This document shows, piece after piece, positions 60,822 to 64,000 of a DNA stretch of 64,000 nt; position 1 is the stretch's first letter, and every line of letters starts with the position of its first letter. The position numbers and the translations under genes were made by a program. Below the pieces are notes generated by a model. It was not told the DNA's origin. It was given only the letters and a program-made list of their open reading frames with translations, and made no database searches. The stretch is from Combretum micranthum (lineage: Eukaryota; Streptophyta; Magnoliopsida; Myrtales; Combretaceae). Where the stretch lies: contig JAMXBD010001049.1 of assembly GCA_024138025.1 (NCBI GenBank), positions 372,001-436,000 on the forward strand, in the 5' to 3' direction.

Positions 60822-63248
60822 TTTAGGTCTTATGTTCAATTTCCTTTAACTATGGGACCCAGCCCTTTTTTTACTTCTTTGTTTTATAGGTCCTTTATTT
60901 GCTCCTTTGGTCAAAGTAGGAGAAATTTATAATGAATTTAATCAATTTAAGGTCCATAATAATTTAATTATCGAATAATCCTTAATCATATCATGTGCTA
61001 TTGCACTAGTATCTATGTCCTTAATTTAGAGGTAATATCCATAAAGTCAAGTAAAAACTAAATAAGTTGCCTAACAATAGATTTTTGCTATCTAACCAAT
61101 TCAGAATTCGTCATGACCAGTGAATTTATTAAAATTCTAAATTTTTTAGTGTATGCAACATCATTATCAAACTAAATCTTTTTCGTATTTTATAGGAATA
61201 ACTTAGACTCTGAGGGCGTAGAAGCATCTTACCATCGTTTATAGAGTTATGAGTAGCTTTCTTCTTCTTCTTCCAATCTAGTGGTTTGAGGTGCTTATTC
61301 TATACAAAGGTAAGTAAGGAAACTTGTATTGGCTTATTACTACTTTATCTAAGCTTAAAGTTACAATCAAGAGCTCTTTTCTTTTTCCTTTTTTTCCTTT
61401 TTCTTTTTTTTTTTTTTTTTTTTAAAGCATGAAATCTCCATGACCATTTTCGTCCAACATCAACGTATAGAATAAATCTTATGGCATAAGTAAAGGTCTA
61501 TACTTTGGGATTGTTTACACTTGTCACACAATAGGAGGACCAATCATGCTACCCATGTAATATCCTCTTTAAGCATTTACCTTGTTGTAAGAGTGGCCAA
61601 AAAAAAAAAAAAAAAAAGCATGTTGTCGTAAGGTATAATGATAGGAATCATATTGCCTATTACTATAATTTGAAGACATTGCAAAATATTTGTAAATCAC
61701 TTTATTTTATATTGTTATTTTTTGTATTAAATAATTAGTCATTTCAATATTATAAGACTTTTTTTTTCTTTTATTAGGTAGAAGCAAAGTCTTTAAATTT
61801 TTATTTATTTATTTGAAGGACACTTATTGCCTTAGAGCTATTAGGGGTTCATATTAAAAAATCATTATAAAAATTTATTCAATAAGATTTTTGTTATTGA
61901 AATCAAGTCTTTTGTTCTCTCTAAAGGAAACATAACGCCTTATTAAATTAAACTAACCATGCTATCGCATCCATTGATTTACGTCATGCTCCTGTGAATC
62001 CTATTGATTGTAATATAATGTCAATTGGTTGTTTGCAAAACACATTTCATAACTTTAATTGTGTTGTTGAATCAATTCTAAGACCAAAGCTCTAGTTTGT
62101 GATGATGCTCTTATATCCAAAGACAACACATTTGTGTCCTTTTATTATTTTTATTTCGTAATAATCACAAAACCTATCAAAGTAAGGATATCCTAAAAAT
62201 ACAAGAAGAATTTATTTCCTTTCGCTGAATTTGTGATTCTTCTATGCATTTACTCAGATATGAAATCTTGATTTGTTACCTTGCTCTGATGATACTAAGT
62301 TGGTACAACAATATTTTTTTATCTAAGAAAGACGGAAAGGAATCTAAATTGAAAAGAAATTAATAAATTTTTTAAATATACTTTTAGGATTTTCGAATTT
62401 TTACGGGTTTTGATGTTTATTACTAGGGAAAAAAAAAGGTGTGCACGTATGGTCTTTTGATATGACAACACAAAAGAAACACAAACTAGGGTTTTATCTC
62501 TTAATTAATATGATAGCATAATTAAAATTATGCAAAGGGTATAAAAATAGTTGATCGATCAAAAATCTTTTTGTTAATCTATTCTCCTTGATCGAGCTTT
62601 GGTTCACTGGTCGAGCCTACTTTATCCTCCTAGGGACTTTATGTTACCTTAAGGTCAAATGGCATACCTTGGGTCTATTAGGCCCAAATGAAAACTTGGC
62701 CTAATAATCAATCCAACCTTCACTCGGTTTAAAATATATATATATATATATATATATATTTATCGCAAAATTAATTTAAAGGTTCTATTACACATATGTA
62801 GAAATTAAAATAGAGTTTAATTGGACAAAGCTAAAAGACTAGTTCATTGATTCTCCGTCAATTTAAACTTCTATTGCCTACAAGATATATGCAATTTATG
62901 TTTGACTGAGGCATGGTTTGAAGCCACTTTTCAATGAAAATCAATACTTCCAGTACCATGTGAGGAAGTGACCTCAACCTGGTATGGGAAAATTGATTTG
63001 GCATCCCTTACTAATGTTTTCCCATTTTATCCACAATCGTATGTATATATTTAAACTCAAAAAGTCCTTTTTGATTTAGAAAAATTATTTGTGTTTTCCG
63101 AACGACCAGTTTTTGATAATTTTCTCAATTTCTCACCTTTTTTTGTATTTTCCGATTTTCTATTTTTTTCATTGGGTGAAAAATATATCTACTATTTTTA
63201 AGAAAAAAAATACAAATTAGAGAAAAAATTACAAAATTATTATCACTA
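60822..63248. other. Unassigned AT-rich backbone
   Basis: No supported gene or element. T- and A-homopolymer runs lie at 61401-61424 and 61599-61617, and an (AT)n run at 62733-62760. A weak resemblance to a tRNA-Met primer site in reverse (GCTCTGATGATACTAAG, 62284-) is not enough to call an element. Confidence 0.5.
62733..62760. repeat. (AT)n microsatellite
   Basis: About thirteen uninterrupted AT dinucleotides; others of similar type lie near 4639-4664, 8568-8587 and 28566-28585. Confidence 0.9.
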
Positions 63249-63494
63249 TATCACATGTTGAAGATGCGATATAAAGATTTGCACAAGTATCACATTTCTA
63301 ACATGTCATATAACGATATACTCTAGCAAAATTTTGAAAATAGCTATATCACATGACCAATATACGATATATGTTTGAATGTTTATCGCATGTTGGTCAT
63401 ATGATACATGTTTAATAATTACACGTGTATCAGCATGCAATACACAAAAAAAAAAAAAAAAAAAAAACTTATATTGCATATTGGAGATATGATA
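63249..63494. repeat. Dispersed 23-base hairpin repeats, TATCRCATG-TTGGN-NATGCGATA
   Basis: Five imperfect hairpin units of exactly 23 bases: 63249-63271, 63288-63310, 63347-63369, 63384-63406 and 63472-63494, for example TATCGCATG-TTGGT-CATATGATA. Each has about 8-9-base arms and a 5-base centre; a sixth partial unit is near 63429. Spacers of about 14-65 bases are unrelated. Confidence 0.7.
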
Positions 63495-64000
63495 TATGTA
63501 GCAATGATAATTATATCATTATTTTTATGTAAGTTGTACTTATATAATTTTTTTAAATGATAATTAAATACTAAATAATCTCTTTTTCCATCATTTTTAA
63601 GTTTATACTTTTTTGGGAGGGTGTTCCATTTTTAGGGCTTCGCCTATAAAAATCTCGAAACCCATAAAAGTTAGATACAAAACAATTTCTTTGAATTTAG
63701 AATTCCTTCTTCCATTCACTTGGATGCGAAATCTTGTCATATCATCTACTCTACTCCAAGTCCCCAATGTATATGACTTTAATCATCTTTATCTCTTGGT
63801 CCATTGAGGACGATTTCATTGAAAACGATTTATACCAAAACCGATCCTTTTCCATTAGATGACAAAAGAATTACCTGTCGCATCCTTGCATGTACTGCTT
63901 CACTCCTAACAAGCAGGCCGAAAACAAAAACCTAACGCAGCCTTGTCCTATGATGGCTCAACAAATAAAGCAAAAGACTTTGATGCTATTGATGGCTACA
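63495..64000. other. Unassigned sequence at the right edge
   Basis: Contains a 64-codon ORF (63613-63807) with no recognised similarity. From about 63630 the base composition is less AT-rich than upstream, which could mean a gene-proximal region begins, but nothing more can be supported. Confidence 0.4.

Noticed and set aside
60834..60838. GTTCA as the right target duplication of element E
   Set aside because: This would place C3's donor and leader (60005-60290) inside E and leave C3 without its second half. The C3 end at 60816 and the length match with C2 favour E ending at 58673. GTTCA occurs often by chance.
62284..62310. Reverse tRNA-Met primer site (GCTCTGATGATACTAAG) suggesting another LTR element
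   Set aside because: It needs a two-base insertion to match, there is no LTR pair, and no gag or pol is recognisable on either side.

Overview
The window looks like AT-rich nuclear DNA of a flowering plant (probably a eudicot) and consists almost entirely of nested, decayed LTR retrotransposons. I see no intact protein-coding gene. Plant origin is inferred from Ty1/copia and Ty3/gypsy polyproteins, tRNA-type primer binding sites, a hAT-type MITE of a kind common in angiosperms, and CTATAAATA promoters in very long LTR-like elements. The species cannot be named from this window.

Layout, left to right. 1-1179: 3' part of a gypsy element (protease end, polyprotein tail, LTR) abutting a copia gag. 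1180-3344 and 10116-11330: one copia gag-pol pseudogene, split inside RT by element C1 (3345-10115, target duplication TTAAG). C1 is itself split by element A1 (5350-9630, target duplication AGGCC). 11331-15422: copia tail, then unassigned backbone. 15428-25334: element D (minus, TATAT), interrupted by C2 (17061-19844, minus, ATATA) and B1 (20853-24366, plus, ACTTG). 25363-25728: a Mutator-like MITE.

26252-54416 is a gypsy element G1 on the minus strand with 835-bp LTRs and target duplication TTAAG. Its left LTR is split by a 10.1-kb non-coding large retrotransposon derivative (LARD, 26547-36648). Its integrase is split by B2 (37968-49968, ACATC), which in turn contains B3 (38141-41567, minus, GTAAT) and A2 (43898-48970). 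54542-60816 is C3 (minus), holding element E (55747-58673) and a hAT MITE (59075-59640). 60822-64000 is unassigned apart from a hairpin repeat array at 63249-63494.

Elements A1, A2, B1, B2, B3, C1, C2, C3, D and E share a logic: TG...CA ends, mostly exact 5-bp target duplications, 2.5-5.1 kb once later insertions are removed, no coding capacity and no paired LTRs. The simplest reading is very large solo LTRs, several carrying a TATA box, a splice donor and an acceptor. The most unusual signal is in family C: a back-to-back array of perfect stem-loops with one constant six-base loop and a different, fully complementary stem in each unit, kept identically in two independent copies.
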